From: Phyllobacterium sp. 628
GTDB taxonomy: Bacteria; Pseudomonadota; Alphaproteobacteria; Rhizobiales; Rhizobiaceae
NCBI RefSeq assembly: GCF_014189505.1
Contig: NZ_CP050301.1
Coordinates: 255,501 to 319,500 of the forward strand
DNA length: 64,000 nucleotides
Direction of reading: 5' to 3'
Shown: positions 18,305 through 27,213 of the stretch, one piece after another
Layout of the letters: each line of letters opens with the position of its first letter
How positions within the stretch are numbered: the first letter of the stretch is position 1
Position numbers and translations under genes: made by a program
The notes under the pieces: generated by a model
What the model was told of the DNA's origin: nothing
The model's database searches: none
The model's input: the letters and a program-made list of their open reading frames with translations, nothing else

Positions 18305-18391
18305 ATCGTCCGGAACGGGGTATCAGAATAGGACAAGATTCAGGCGGGGCTGTTAACTTTTGGCCAAAAATCACGGGAATCAGCAGGCCAT

Positions 18392-18436
18392 AAAAGCGGA
18401 CGCCGCGGTCCATTTCTGGAACCGCGTCGCCGCTGA
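18392..18436 (-). terminator. Likely terminator of the phaAB operon
   Basis: An imperfect but GC-rich inverted repeat (GCGGACGCCGCGGTCC against GGAACCGCGTCGCCGC) at 18396-18434, followed on the minus strand by TTTTA. It lies just after the phaB stop. Confidence 0.6.
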
Positions 18437-18448
18437 ATAGGGCTCGGA

Positions 18449-19174
18449 TCAGCTGAAATACTGTCCGCCATTGGCCGATAGAGTCGATCCGGTGATGAAA
18501 CCGGCATCGTCGGAGGCGAGAAACACAACGCAGCGTGCCACTTCTTCCGGCTCACCCAAACGGCCGACCGGAATCTGCGGAATGATACGTTCGTTGAGAA
18601 CCTTCTCATCAATGGCCCGAACCATTTCCGTCCCGATATAACCGGGGCAGATGGCATTGACGGTAATGCCCGCACGGGCACCTTCCTGGGCAAGCGCCTT
18701 GGTAAAGCCGATATCACCCGCCTTGGCGGCGGAATAATTGGCCTGCCCGGCCTGACCCTTCTGCCCGTTGATTGAGGATATATTGATCACACGGCCGAAT
18801 TTGCGGTCACGCATACCGGTCCATACCGGATGGGTCATATTGAACAAACCGGTGAGGTTGGTATTGACCACCTCACCCCACTGACCCGGAGTCATCTTAT
18901 GGAACATGGCATCGCGGGTGATACCCGCATTGTTGACCAGCACTGCAACAGGCCCAAGATCTGCTTCAACTTTAGCAATACCGGCGGTGCATTCCTCATA
19001 ATTGGAAACGTCCCATTTGTAGGTAGCAATGCCGGTTTTTTCCGTGAATTTTTTTGCCGCATCATCATTGCCGGCATAATTTGCCGCGACCTTGTAACCT
19101 GCCGCTTTCAGAGCCACGGAGATGGCTGCGCCAATACCACGTGTTCCACCCGTAACGATTGCCGTTTTGGTCAT
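18449..19174 (-). CDS. phaB: Acetoacetyl-CoA reductase
   Basis: A 241-residue short-chain dehydrogenase that reduces acetoacetyl-CoA to (R)-3-hydroxybutyryl-CoA with NADPH, the second step of polyhydroxybutyrate synthesis. Visible motifs: nucleotide loop TGGTRGIG near residue 8, NNAG near 86, catalytic Ser in INISSINGQKGQ and YSAAKAG (YxxxK) near 150. The substrate-loop phrase NGQKGQAGQANYSA is characteristic of PhaB. It follows phaA on the same strand after 131 bp. Confidence 0.95.
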   Translation of the reverse strand: MTKTAIVTGGTRGIGAAISVALKAAGYKVAANYAGNDDAAKKFTEKTGIATYKWDVSNYEECTAGIAKVEADLGPVAVLVNNAGITRDAMFHKMTPGQWGEVVNTNLTGLFNMTHPVWTGMRDRKFGRVINISSINGQKGQAGQANYSAAKAGDIGFTKALAQEGARAGITVNAICPGYIGTEMVRAIDEKVLNERIIPQIPVGRLGEPEEVARCVVFLASDDAGFITGSTLSANGGQYFS

Positions 19175-19305
19175 ATTTCCCCTCCCTAATGCATGTTGGA
19201 TTCAAAGTAAGGTTTGTTGAAAAAGAGACGTGGCAGCACCTGTGAAATTTAGTGCCGCCGGAACGCCGGCTCAATAAAACTGAACCGGCGCCCTGTTTTA
19301 CAGGA

Positions 19306-20490
19306 CTAATCCTTGATGCGCTCGACGCAGAGCGCAATGCCCATGCCGCCACCGATGCACAGCGTGGCAAGACCCTTGGTACCGTTACGGCGCTTCAGTT
19401 CGAACAGCAGCGTGTTGAGCACGCGGGCGCCCGACGCACCGATCGGATGTCCGATGGCAATGGCACCGCCATTGACGTTGACGATGTCAGGATTGAGCCC
19501 GAGATCCTTGTTGACCGAAAGCGCCTGCGCCGCAAACGCTTCATTGGCTTCCACCAGATCGAGGTCCTCCACCTTCCATCCGGCTTTTTCCAATGCCTTG
19601 CGCGATGCAGGAATAGGACCCGTACCCATGATTGCCGGATCAACACCGGCGGTTGCCCATGACACGATGCGAGCCAGCGGCTTGACATTGCGGCGCTTGG
19701 CTTCGTCTTCGCTCATTAGAACAACGGCGGCTGCACCGTCATTCAGACCCGATGCATTGCCTGCGGTGACTGTGCCTTCCTTGTCGAAGGCCGGCTTCAG
19801 TTTGGCAAGGGAATCCAGCGTTGCGCCGTGACGGATATATTCATCGTCAGCAACGATCACATCGCCCTTGCGGGTCTTGATGGTGAAAGGAACGATTTCG
19901 TCCTTGAATTTTCCCGCCTTCTGCGCGGCTTCCGCCTTGTTCTGCGAACCGAGCGCAAATTTGTCCTGATCATCGCGGGTAAACTGCCACTTGCGGGCAA
20001 TGTTTTCAGCGGTATTGCCCATGTGATAGCCGTTGAACGCGTCGGTCAGACCATCCTTGATCATGGTATCGACCATCTTGAAGTCGCCCATTTTCACGCC
20101 GCCGCGCAGATGTGCGCAATGCGGCGCCATCGACATGGATTCCTGACCACCTGCAACAATGATATCCGCATCGCCGGTTGCGATTTGCTGCATGCCCAGC
20201 GCTACCGCGCGCAGGCCGGAACCACAGAGCTGGTTGAGACCCCAGGCAGTGGCTTCCTGGGGAATGCCGGCTTCCATGGCGGCCTGACGCGCCGGGTTCT
20301 GACCCTCGCCTGCACTCAGCACCTGACCCATGATCACTTCATCGACATCGGCTCCATCAACTCCGGCACGGCTCAGGACTTCCTTGATCACAGCCGCGCC
20401 AAGCTCGTGTGCCGGAACATTGGCAAAGGCGCCGTTGAACGAACCGACAGCGGTCCGTGCCGCACTGGCGATAACGATGGATTGGGTCAT
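19306..20490 (-). CDS. phaA: Acetyl-CoA acetyltransferase (beta-ketothiolase)
   Basis: A 394-residue thiolase that condenses two acetyl-CoA to acetoacetyl-CoA, the first step of PHB synthesis. The nucleophilic cysteine lies in [11 protein letters not shown] near residue 89. The C-terminal active-site motifs [17 protein letters not shown] (near 345) and [13 protein letters not shown] (near 380) are intact. Full family length. phaB lies downstream in the same direction, and the regulator phaR is divergent, 270 bp away. Confidence 0.96.
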   Translation of the reverse strand: MTQSIVIASAARTAVGSFNGAFANVPAHELGAAVIKEVLSRAGVDGADVDEVIMGQVLSAGEGQNPARQAAMEAGIPQEATAWGLNQLCGSGLRAVALGMQQIATGDADIIVAGGQESMSMAPHCAHLRGGVKMGDFKMVDTMIKDGLTDAFNGYHMGNTAENIARKWQFTRDDQDKFALGSQNKAEAAQKAGKFKDEIVPFTIKTRKGDVIVADDEYIRHGATLDSLAKLKPAFDKEGTVTAGNASGLNDGAAAVVLMSEDEAKRRNVKPLARIVSWATAGVDPAIMGTGPIPASRKALEKAGWKVEDLDLVEANEAFAAQALSVNKDLGLNPDIVNVNGGAIAIGHPIGASGARVLNTLLFELKRRNGTKGLATLCIGGGMGIALCVERIKD

Positions 20491-20760
20491 AGACGTCTCC
20501 TCAAATTTTGTTTGCTGATTTCGTCAGCACGCTTCCTGAACAGAATTCCCTCCCTGCGACGGTTTGACAAGGGGCATTTGCCACGAACGCAAATTTATCG
20601 TCAGCGCTACGAGGGGAACAGAATAATCTGCGCACTGGATGCGCTGCACAAATCACTTTGAATTGTGTCGCTTTGCCCCTATCTTCACAGGTCTATCAGG
20701 AAGCAGGCAGGCTAATTCACGCCTTTCGAGTCTGGTAATTAAGAGGTGGGGAGTTTTCAG

Positions 20761-21372
20761 ATGGCAGCAAAAACCGGTGACATCGTCATTAAAAAATATG
20801 CCAACCGGCGTCTCTATAATACCGGCACAAGCACCTATGTGACGCTGGAAGACCTGGCCGAAATGGTAAAGCGGAATGAGGATTTCACCGTACAGGATGC
20901 CAAGACCGGCGAAGATATCACCCACTCCGTCCTGACCCAGATCATTTTCGAGCTGGAAAACAAGGACGGCCAGACCATGCTGCCAATCCCGTTCCTGCGC
21001 CAACTCATTGCCTATTATGGCGACCAGATGCAGGTGGTGCTGCCGACATTCCTAGAGCAGTCGATGAGCGCCTTCGTCAAGGAACAGGAGCGTATGCGCG
21101 AGCAGCTGTCCACGGCGTTCGGCAAATCGCCCATCGACATGATGAACATCAATTCGCCGATGAAGCTTGTCGAGGAACAGGTGCGCCGCAACACGGAAAT
21201 GCTGCAGCATGCCATGCGCATGTTCACGCCCTTCCCGCTCAACAAGACAGCCGGAGCAGCCGAGGCGGCTGAAGCACCCGCTGCCGAAACCGCTAAAAAG
21301 GATACCGGGCTGGATGAGCTGAAAGAGCAAATCGCAGCCATGCAGCGCAAGCTGGACTCTCTCGACAAATAA
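20761..21372 (+). CDS. phaR: Polyhydroxyalkanoate synthesis repressor
   Basis: A 203-residue regulator. Residues 8-70 form the PHB/PHA accumulation DNA-binding domain (IVIKKYANRRLYNTGTSTYV, then LEDLAEMV and DAKTGEDIT), followed by the PHB_acc granule-sensing domain (LTQIIFE, LPIPFLRQLIAYYGDQMQ) and a C-terminal coiled coil. PhaR binds PHB granules and represses phasin and other genes when granules are scarce (family knowledge). Start at ATG 20761 after GGGGAG. Its divergent placement from phaAB is conserved in Rhizobiales. Confidence 0.95.
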   Translation: MAAKTGDIVIKKYANRRLYNTGTSTYVTLEDLAEMVKRNEDFTVQDAKTGEDITHSVLTQIIFELENKDGQTMLPIPFLRQLIAYYGDQMQVVLPTFLEQSMSAFVKEQERMREQLSTAFGKSPIDMMNINSPMKLVEEQVRRNTEMLQHAMRMFTPFPLNKTAGAAEAAEAPAAETAKKDTGLDELKEQIAAMQRKLDSLDK

Positions 21373-21465
21373 TCCAAGCCAGTTTCAGCCAAGGCTCAAG
21401 CATCCGGCATTCGCGCGGATAGGCTTTTCTATTCTAAAATCCACACAAGCCCCAAAGAGGATATC

Positions 21466-21903
21466 ATGCCCCTACTCACACTTTCCAAAGCCAACACGAT
21501 TATCAAAGCCGCTCTCGCCAAGGGCACCGATGCAGGCATGCGCCCGCTTTCCGTTGCAGTCCTCGATGCGGGCGGCCACCTCAAGGCGTTCCAGAAGCAG
21601 GATGGCGCGTCCATGCTGCGTTTTGAAATCGCCTTCGGCAAGGCATTTGGCGGTCTGACCATCGGTACCGGCTCGCGCACCGTCGAGAAGTTTGCCAAGG
21701 ACCGTCCGCATTTCGTTGAAGGTCTGGTTGCCGCGTCCGGCGGCCGGGTCATCCCGGTTGCCGGTGGCGTTCTGATCAAGAATGCAAAAGGTGAAATCCT
21801 TGGCGCTGTCGGCGTTACCGGCGATACATCCGACAATGACGAGATCGCTGCCATCGCGGGCATCGAAGCCGCTGGCTTCGTCGCGGATGGCGGTCAGAGC
21901 TGA
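21466..21903 (+). CDS. GlcG/HbpS family (DUF336) protein
   Basis: A 145-residue protein of the heme-degrading/GlcG-HbpS fold: SKANTIIKAALAKG, PLSVAVLDAGGHLKAFQKQDGA near residues 27-47, and the Gly-rich VAGGVLIKNAKGEILGAVGVTGD near 107. Family members bind heme or small ligands and often accompany glycolate or other catabolic genes. Here it stands alone between phaR and a LysR gene, so no substrate can be named. Start at ATG 21466 with AAGAGGA just upstream. Confidence 0.85.
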   Translation: MPLLTLSKANTIIKAALAKGTDAGMRPLSVAVLDAGGHLKAFQKQDGASMLRFEIAFGKAFGGLTIGTGSRTVEKFAKDRPHFVEGLVAASGGRVIPVAGGVLIKNAKGEILGAVGVTGDTSDNDEIAAIAGIEAAGFVADGGQS

Positions 21904-21951
21904 TCAACTTTAAAAGCCAATGGTATTCCCGGCTGGTCCGGGAATACCTGC

Positions 21952-22851
21952 TTATAAACTCGGCCCGATAAACAACCTGGGCACGATAAAATCCACAAAC
22001 ACCCGCAGTTTCGGCGACAGGTGCCGGTTGGATGGCCACAACACCCAGAACTGGCCGGTCTGAACCAGACATTCATCCAGCAAGGTCTGCAGTTCCCCTG
22101 ACTTTACCGCATCGGCCACCAGGAAGTCCGGCATATAGGCAATCCCGAGGCCTCTCATTGTTGCGCCGAACAGGGCTTCCATATTGTTGCATGTCAGCAC
22201 CGAGGGCAGCCGCGGGTCAGCGCCCATCGCGGTCCCCGCCAACACCCAGTCCTGCAGTTTGCCACTGGTCGGAAAGCGGTAACGCAGGCATGCATGTTGC
22301 TGCAGATCGCGTATATTATTGGGTGTGCCTTTGCGCTTGAGATAGGCCGAGGATGCCACAAGCACCTGCCGGAACGGCCCGAGCCGCCGCGCCATCAACG
22401 TGGAATCGGGCAAGTCTCCACTGCGGATAACCGCATCAAAGCCTTCTTCAATGACATTGACCATCTGATCGTTGAAATCGAGATCAAGCTCGATATCGGG
22501 GTAAAGCCGTTCGAACTCCGGCAGGTATGGCAGCAGAAAACGATAGCCGATGGTCGGCAGACTAACCCGCAAACGCCCGCGCGGCGTTTCCTTGGTCTGG
22601 GACAGCATTGATTCCGCGTCATCCAGATCGTCGATGATACGGCGGCACCGTTCGTAAAACAGCTCGCCTTCCGCCGTCAGGCTGATGCGCCGCGTGCTGC
22701 GCTGGAACAGCCGCACATCCAGCCGTTGTTCCAGCCGCGCAATTGTTTTGCCCACAGCCGAAGCAGAGACGCCAAACGAACGCCCAGCCGCCGCAAAGCT
22801 TAATGTTTCAGCAGCCCGGACAAAGGCAAACAGCCCGTTGAGATTATCCAT
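21952..22851 (-). CDS. LysR family transcriptional regulator
   Basis: A 299-residue LysR-type regulator: N-terminal winged helix-turn-helix (LNGLFAFVRAAETLSFAAAG, then FGVSASAVGKTIARLEQRL), a linker helix and an effector-binding domain of the CrgA/AaeR-like subgroup. Start at MDNLNGLF; the 14-residue extension upstream does not fit the family. It is divergent from the MFS efflux gene at 22976 with 124 bp between, so it most likely controls that gene. The inducer cannot be predicted. Confidence 0.92.
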   Translation of the reverse strand: MDNLNGLFAFVRAAETLSFAAAGRSFGVSASAVGKTIARLEQRLDVRLFQRSTRRISLTAEGELFYERCRRIIDDLDDAESMLSQTKETPRGRLRVSLPTIGYRFLLPYLPEFERLYPDIELDLDFNDQMVNVIEEGFDAVIRSGDLPDSTLMARRLGPFRQVLVASSAYLKRKGTPNNIRDLQQHACLRYRFPTSGKLQDWVLAGTAMGADPRLPSVLTCNNMEALFGATMRGLGIAYMPDFLVADAVKSGELQTLLDECLVQTGQFWVLWPSNRHLSPKLRVFVDFIVPRLFIGPSL

Positions 22852-22975
22852 GCTTCGTCCATTCGAGAAATAATGTCCGCTATGTCGGGACAATCGCCCT
22901 TATTCCCAACAATTAGAGCCTCTGTATCATGAATAGTGTTCATTCCCTCCCACATTTTGATATTGCAGGTGAAAA

Positions 22976-24490
22976 ATGACTGCTTCTCCACGTCCGCACA
23001 GCGCTGCGGAAAAGCTGATGATTTTGGCCGCCGTCTGCTTGGCAGCACTGGCCATGCCGATCAGCTTTACCGGTCCGGCTGTAGCCCTTCCCGCCATCGC
23101 CCGCGCACTTGGCGGCACCCCGGTTGAGCTCAACTGGGTCACCAATGCCTTCATGCTGGCTTTCGGCAGCAGCCTCATGGCCGCCGGTGCTCTTGCGGAT
23201 AATTACGGTCGCAAGCGTATCTTCCTGACAGGCCTTGCACTCTTTGCCGTATTCTCGCTGGCGCTGTCTCTCGTCTCCAATCTGTTCTGGTTCGATATCC
23301 TCCGGGCCGCGCAGGGCCTATCCAGCGCACTGGCCTTTTCCGGTGGCATGGCGGCTCTTGCCCAGGAATTCGATGGCCAGGCCCGCACAAGGGCCTTCAG
23401 TCTGATCGGCATCACCTTTGGGGTCGGCCTTTCCTTCGGACCGATCCTATCGGGCGTTCTGATCAGTCATTTCGGCTGGCAGGCTGCCATCCTCTTCGTC
23501 GTGCCGATAACATTCACCGCATTCTGCTTCGGTGCCGTATGTATGAGCGAATCCCGTGATCCGGATGCTAGCGGCATCGACTGGCCCGGCGCGATCAGCT
23601 TCACCGTAGCGCTTACCTTGCTCACATGTGGCATCCTGCAAGCGCCGCAAGCCGGCTGGACCCATCCGCTTGTTATCAGCATGCTGGTTGGCTCCGTGCT
23701 GATCTTCAGCCTCTTCACGGCGATTGAACGCCGCGTTGCCCGCCCCATGCTGGACCTGACACTCTTCCGCTATCCGCGCTTTGTCGGCGTCCAGCTTCTC
23801 GCCGCAGCACCGGCCTATTCTTTCGTGGTGTTGCTGATTCTCCTGCCCATCCGTTATATCGGCGTCGAAGGCTTCAGCGAGGTACAGACCGGCCAGATGA
23901 TGATCGCCCTGTCGGGCCCGTTGCTGATTGTGCCTTTCCTTGCAGCATTGCTCACCCGCTGGTTCTCTGCCGCAGTGCTGTGCAGCGCCGGACTGCTTAT
24001 ATCCGCCGTCGGCCTGTACTGGCTCAGCCGCTGCATGCCCGGCCAGCCGGTTGAACTGACACTTCCCGCGCTGTTCCTGATCGGTTTCGGCATCAGCCTG
24101 CCGTGGGGATTGATGGACGGTCTGGCCGTCAGCGTCGTGCCGAAGGAACGCGCAGGCATGGCCACAGGTATTTTCAGCACCACGCGCATTGCCGGTGAAG
24201 GCATTGCCCTTGCCATTGTCAGCGCTTTGCTGACAGCGCTCCTTGGCTGGAAACTCAGCGCTGTCCTGCCAATCGGTTCCGGCGTCACGCAGGCCGCGCA
24301 GGAGGTTGCCACAGGCAATCTAGCTTCAGCCATGACGCAGCTCGGTCCGGTCGGCCGCGATGTGATTCTGCAAGCTTACGGCAATGCCTTTGGGCATCTC
24401 TTGGAAATTCTGTCGGAGATCACTGTTGTTACAGCGCTTGCCATCTTTGTGGTCATGCGCATGCCGGACAAGTCCGTCGTTACCGCCTGA
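22976..24490 (+). CDS. DHA2-type MFS drug:H+ antiporter
   Basis: A 504-residue inner-membrane protein with about fourteen hydrophobic segments. It carries the MFS motif A variant GALADNYGRKRIFLTG near residue 70 and the motif C-like stretch GVGLSFGPILSGVL near 150, as in DHA2 efflux pumps. Start at ATG 22976 shortly after GGTGAAAA. The divergent LysR gene is a probable regulator. Substrate unknown; multidrug or solvent efflux is the family role. Confidence 0.88.
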   Translation: MTASPRPHSAAEKLMILAAVCLAALAMPISFTGPAVALPAIARALGGTPVELNWVTNAFMLAFGSSLMAAGALADNYGRKRIFLTGLALFAVFSLALSLVSNLFWFDILRAAQGLSSALAFSGGMAALAQEFDGQARTRAFSLIGITFGVGLSFGPILSGVLISHFGWQAAILFVVPITFTAFCFGAVCMSESRDPDASGIDWPGAISFTVALTLLTCGILQAPQAGWTHPLVISMLVGSVLIFSLFTAIERRVARPMLDLTLFRYPRFVGVQLLAAAPAYSFVVLLILLPIRYIGVEGFSEVQTGQMMIALSGPLLIVPFLAALLTRWFSAAVLCSAGLLISAVGLYWLSRCMPGQPVELTLPALFLIGFGISLPWGLMDGLAVSVVPKERAGMATGIFSTTRIAGEGIALAIVSALLTALLGWKLSAVLPIGSGVTQAAQEVATGNLASAMTQLGPVGRDVILQAYGNAFGHLLEILSEITVVTALAIFVVMRMPDKSVVTA

Positions 24491-24504
24491 TTCCAGGCAA
24501 AAGA

Positions 24505-24541
24505 AAATCCCGGCAAAGGTTCGCCTCTGCCGGGATTTTTC
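24505..24541 (+). terminator. Terminator of the MFS efflux gene
   Basis: Perfect stem AAAATCCCGGCA/TGCCGGGATTTT with a 12-nt loop followed by T residues. Its symmetry lets it also serve the convergent membrane-protein gene at 24546. Confidence 0.88.
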
Positions 24542-24545
24542 GTTT

Positions 24546-24950
24546 CTAGCGGAAATTGACGTCGCGCCCTGCGGAACGCAGCGAGACGGTAAACCCGGCC
24601 AGAATATCGAAAAATGCCATTGCCATCAGAATGAAGAACAGCGAATGCGAGGCACTGGGTACCAGCAGAAACTCCACCAGAAACGCCACAAAGACGAAGG
24701 TCGACAACAGATGGTCAACCACCGAGGCATTGCTGGTTCGGGTCGATTTCATGATCTCGAAGAACAGCAGCGCCAGCGACAGCACGATCATCAGATCGCC
24801 CAGCGTCATGCGCCAGACCCCGCCTGACAGCATCTGCATAGAGTAGAGCTCGGCCGCCCACGGGTCAGCACCACCAATTCCCGTCAACCCGGCAATCACC
24901 AGATTGAACACAACCAGCGGTACGATCATCAATGGAATGTTGGAAATCAC
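24546..24950 (-). CDS. Conserved membrane protein, unknown
   Basis: A 134-residue protein with four hydrophobic segments (about residues 5-25, 48-66, 80-98 and 104-122), a predicted inner-membrane protein. The N-terminal MISNIPLMIVPLVVFNLVI is a membrane anchor rather than a cleaved signal. I recognise it only as a conserved Rhizobiales-type hypothetical protein. It lies downstream of rpmF on the same strand but behind a terminator. Confidence 0.7.
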   Translation of the reverse strand: MISNIPLMIVPLVVFNLVIAGLTGIGGADPWAAELYSMQMLSGGVWRMTLGDLMIVLSLALLFFEIMKSTRTSNASVVDHLLSTFVFVAFLVEFLLVPSASHSLFFILMAMAFFDILAGFTVSLRSAGRDVNFR

Positions 24951-24980
24951 GGCGTTAGTCTCCTCCTCGGCAGCGAAACA

Positions 24981-25012
24981 AAAAAGACCGGCACAAGGCC
25001 GGTCCTCTTTAT
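24981..25012 (-). terminator. Terminator of rpmF
   Basis: Stem GACCGGC/GCCGGTC at 24986-25004, followed on the minus strand by TTTTTTGTTT. It lies 20-50 bp beyond the rpmF stop. Confidence 0.85.
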
Positions 25013-25031
25013 CACGAAATCCAGGAAGGGA

Positions 25032-25214
25032 TTAGCCTTCTTTGACGGTCAGAACCTGACGGCCACGATACATGCCGGTCTTCAGATCGACATGGTGTGG
25101 ACGGCGCAGTTCGCCTGAATTCTTGTCTTCGACGTAAGTCGGGGCCTTCAACGCATCGGCGGAGCGGCGCATGCCGCGCTTCGACGGAGAAGTTTTTCTT
25201 TTAGGTACAGCCAT
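25032..25214 (-). CDS. rpmF: 50S ribosomal protein L32
   Basis: A 60-residue basic protein beginning [19 protein letters not shown] after the start Met, the L32 signature. Alphaproteobacterial L32 lacks the zinc-binding cysteines, as here. Own terminator downstream; mtgA lies upstream on the same strand, 168 bp away, so rpmF probably has its own promoter in that gap. Confidence 0.97.
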   Translation of the reverse strand: MAVPKRKTSPSKRGMRRSADALKAPTYVEDKNSGELRRPHHVDLKTGMYRGRQVLTVKEG

Positions 25215-25382
25215 TGTTCCTGCTCCAGTAATCAGTCAAAATCCGGCAGTGGCCCGATCGAGCCTGTCACAATGGACAAAATTCCGGAAAGTTCGGCTGG
25301 GGCTATACACGTCTTGAGAGCTTTTGACCAGCATGAGTCACATATATTTTTGTCGCAACTGCCGGGAATACCGGAATCAGGT

Positions 25383-26276
25383 CTATTTCACACAACCGAT
25401 ATAGGCACCCGCCCCGCGTGCACGGCGCTCGTTGAGCCGCGCCAGTGTCTGCAAACCGCGTCCCGGTTTGGCCGGATTGCGCACAATCGGATTGGGCAAT
25501 GTGACCGCCAGAAAGGCGGCCTGTCGCGGCGAAAGCCTTGAGGCGCTCACTTTGAAATGGTGTTGAGCAGCCGCCTCGATGCCATAAATGCCCGGTCCCC
25601 ACTCGGCTATGTTAAGGTAGATTTCCATCACTCGGCGTTTTGACAGAATCAGTTCTGACAGAAAGGCCAGCGGCATTTCCAGTCCCTTGCGGATAAAGGA
25701 GCGGCTGTTCCATAGAAACAGGTTCTTCGCTGTCTGCATCGTAATCGTCGATGCGCCGCGCGTTTGCTCTCCATCCATGGCATCCGAAACAACCGAATTC
25801 ATCGCATCCCAATCGACACCCGAATGGAAGCAGAAGCGTGCATCTTCCGACATCATAACTGAATGCACCAGCACCGGCGAAACCTCATCCAGCGACACCC
25901 AGCGCCGGTCATAGCCGGAGAATGTCACGAGGTCCTTCACCATCAATGTGGAAACCGGATGCACAAAAGGCAGACGGTAGAGGCTGAGCAGAATGATGGG
26001 CAGCATGATCAGGACAATGCCGATAAGAATGAGATAGCGCATGGCCCGGCCCAAAAACGAGCCGCCTGGATCAACCAGATACCCTCCGCCTTTTCTGTTT
26101 CTGACCAGAACCCGTGTCACACCCACCGCCTGCATTGAAAGCCCATCATGGACATAGAGCAACGGCCACGCAAATGGAACCGTTTCCGTGTACTTCTGTG
26201 TATCCGCAACCACAGAGATGCAAAATCGCCCGCTATTCACATCTAGCCATTGACCCAAGGTGATTTTTTCGTTCAT
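25383..26276 (-). CDS. mtgA: Monofunctional biosynthetic peptidoglycan transglycosylase
   Basis: A GT51 glycosyltransferase that polymerises lipid II into glycan strands at the inner membrane. One membrane segment ([19 protein letters not shown]) is followed by the catalytic motif [16 protein letters not shown] (Glu, Phe, His, Gly), then [20 protein letters not shown] and [18 protein letters not shown]. About 80 residues precede the membrane segment, which is longer than usual for MtgA (about 230 residues in all); starts at 26135 or 26042 would remove most of it. ATG 26276 has GGAAC upstream. It is divergent from the prenyl synthase gene with only 10 bp between the chosen starts. Confidence 0.88.
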   Translation of the reverse strand: MNEKITLGQWLDVNSGRFCISVVADTQKYTETVPFAWPLLYVHDGLSMQAVGVTRVLVRNRKGGGYLVDPGGSFLGRAMRYLILIGIVLIMLPIILLSLYRLPFVHPVSTLMVKDLVTFSGYDRRWVSLDEVSPVLVHSVMMSEDARFCFHSGVDWDAMNSVVSDAMDGEQTRGASTITMQTAKNLFLWNSRSFIRKGLEMPLAFLSELILSKRRVMEIYLNIAEWGPGIYGIEAAAQHHFKVSASRLSPRQAAFLAVTLPNPIVRNPAKPGRGLQTLARLNERRARGAGAYIGCVK

Positions 26277-26286
26277 TGCCAGTTCC

Positions 26287-27207
26287 ATGATGACAGACCA
26301 AGGCTCCTCCCTGTTCCAGATGACCTTGCAGCAGCGCGCCGCTTCGGTCGAGCTGCTGCTGACTGATCTGCTTTCTGATCAACCGCATAGTGGTGAGATC
26401 AGCCGCCCGACGCGCCTGATGGCCGCGATGCGCCACGGTGTTCTCAATGGCGGCAAGCGTCTGCGGCCTTTCCTTGTCATGGAAAGCGCAGCTTTGTTCG
26501 GGGCTGACAGTCTGGCAGCGTTGCGTGTGGCCGCAGCGCTCGAATGCATTCACAGCTATTCGCTGGTCCACGATGATCTGCCAGCCATGGACAATGACGA
26601 TTTGCGGCGTGGTCAGCCCACCGTTCACCGTAAGTTCGACGAGGCCGCTGCCATTCTCGCTGGCGACAGTCTGTTGACCTATGCATTCGAATTGATCGCC
26701 TCGGAGGCAACGGAACTGGATGCCATGGCCAAGGTCGCGCTGATCACCGCCCTTGCCCGCGCTGCCGGTGTCGGCGGGATGACCGGCGGACAGGCCCTTG
26801 ATCTGGAAGCCGAGAAGGTCAAACCAGATGAGGCAGGTATTATCCGCCTGCAAGCCATGAAAACCGGCGCCCTGATCCGTTTTGCCTGCGAAGCCGGAGC
26901 GATTATCGGCAATGCCAACCCCGAAGACCGCGAACGGTTGGCCGAATATGGCTCGGCCATCGGTCTCGCCTTCCAGCTGGCTGATGATTTACTGGATGTC
27001 ACCGCCGATGCCAGCCATATGGGCAAGGCAACCGGCAAAGACGCAGCAGCAGGCAAGGCCACACTGGTCTCGATGCACGGCATTGACTGGACAAGGCAGC
27101 AGCTGAGCGGATTGGTTGCGCAAGCGGAAGACCTGCTCGCACCCTTTGGCCCACAGGCATCACTGCTTAAGGAAGCCGCACGGTTTATCGCCGAAAGGCA
27201 AAGCTAA
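26287..27207 (+). CDS. ispA: Polyprenyl (farnesyl/geranylgeranyl) diphosphate synthase
   Basis: A 306-residue all-helical prenyltransferase condensing isopentenyl diphosphate with allylic diphosphates. The first Asp-rich motif [10 protein letters not shown] lies near residue 85, the second [12 protein letters not shown] near 230; GGKRLRP near 50 binds IPP. The residues before the first Asp motif (IHSYSLVH) suit a farnesyl or geranylgeranyl chain, but chain length cannot be settled by eye. ispG lies just downstream on the opposite strand, converging within 6 bp. Starts at 26287, 26290 and 26320 are all possible. Confidence 0.88.
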   Translation: MMTDQGSSLFQMTLQQRAASVELLLTDLLSDQPHSGEISRPTRLMAAMRHGVLNGGKRLRPFLVMESAALFGADSLAALRVAAALECIHSYSLVHDDLPAMDNDDLRRGQPTVHRKFDEAAAILAGDSLLTYAFELIASEATELDAMAKVALITALARAAGVGGMTGGQALDLEAEKVKPDEAGIIRLQAMKTGALIRFACEAGAIIGNANPEDRERLAEYGSAIGLAFQLADDLLDVTADASHMGKATGKDAAAGKATLVSMHGIDWTRQQLSGLVAQAEDLLAPFGPQASLLKEAARFIAERQS

Positions 27208-27213
27208 AACAGT

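Larger units (their letters stand above)
17768..18448. other. 681-bp intergenic region dense in GANTC sites
   Basis: No gene is supported here. The region lies upstream of the helicase-hslR operon and downstream of phaB. It contains at least 14 GANTC sites between 17896 and 18381, six of them as GAATCAGC, and a degenerate direct duplication (separate entries). GTTAA motifs at 18069, 18162 and 18196 resemble half-sites of the cell-cycle regulator CtrA but lack the full spaced pair. Confidence 0.6.

Noticed and set aside
17768..18448. Idea that the GANTC-rich gap is a replication origin
   Set aside because: No DnaA boxes (TTATCCACA-like) or replication genes are nearby, and the flanking genes are not those of known Rhizobiales origins.
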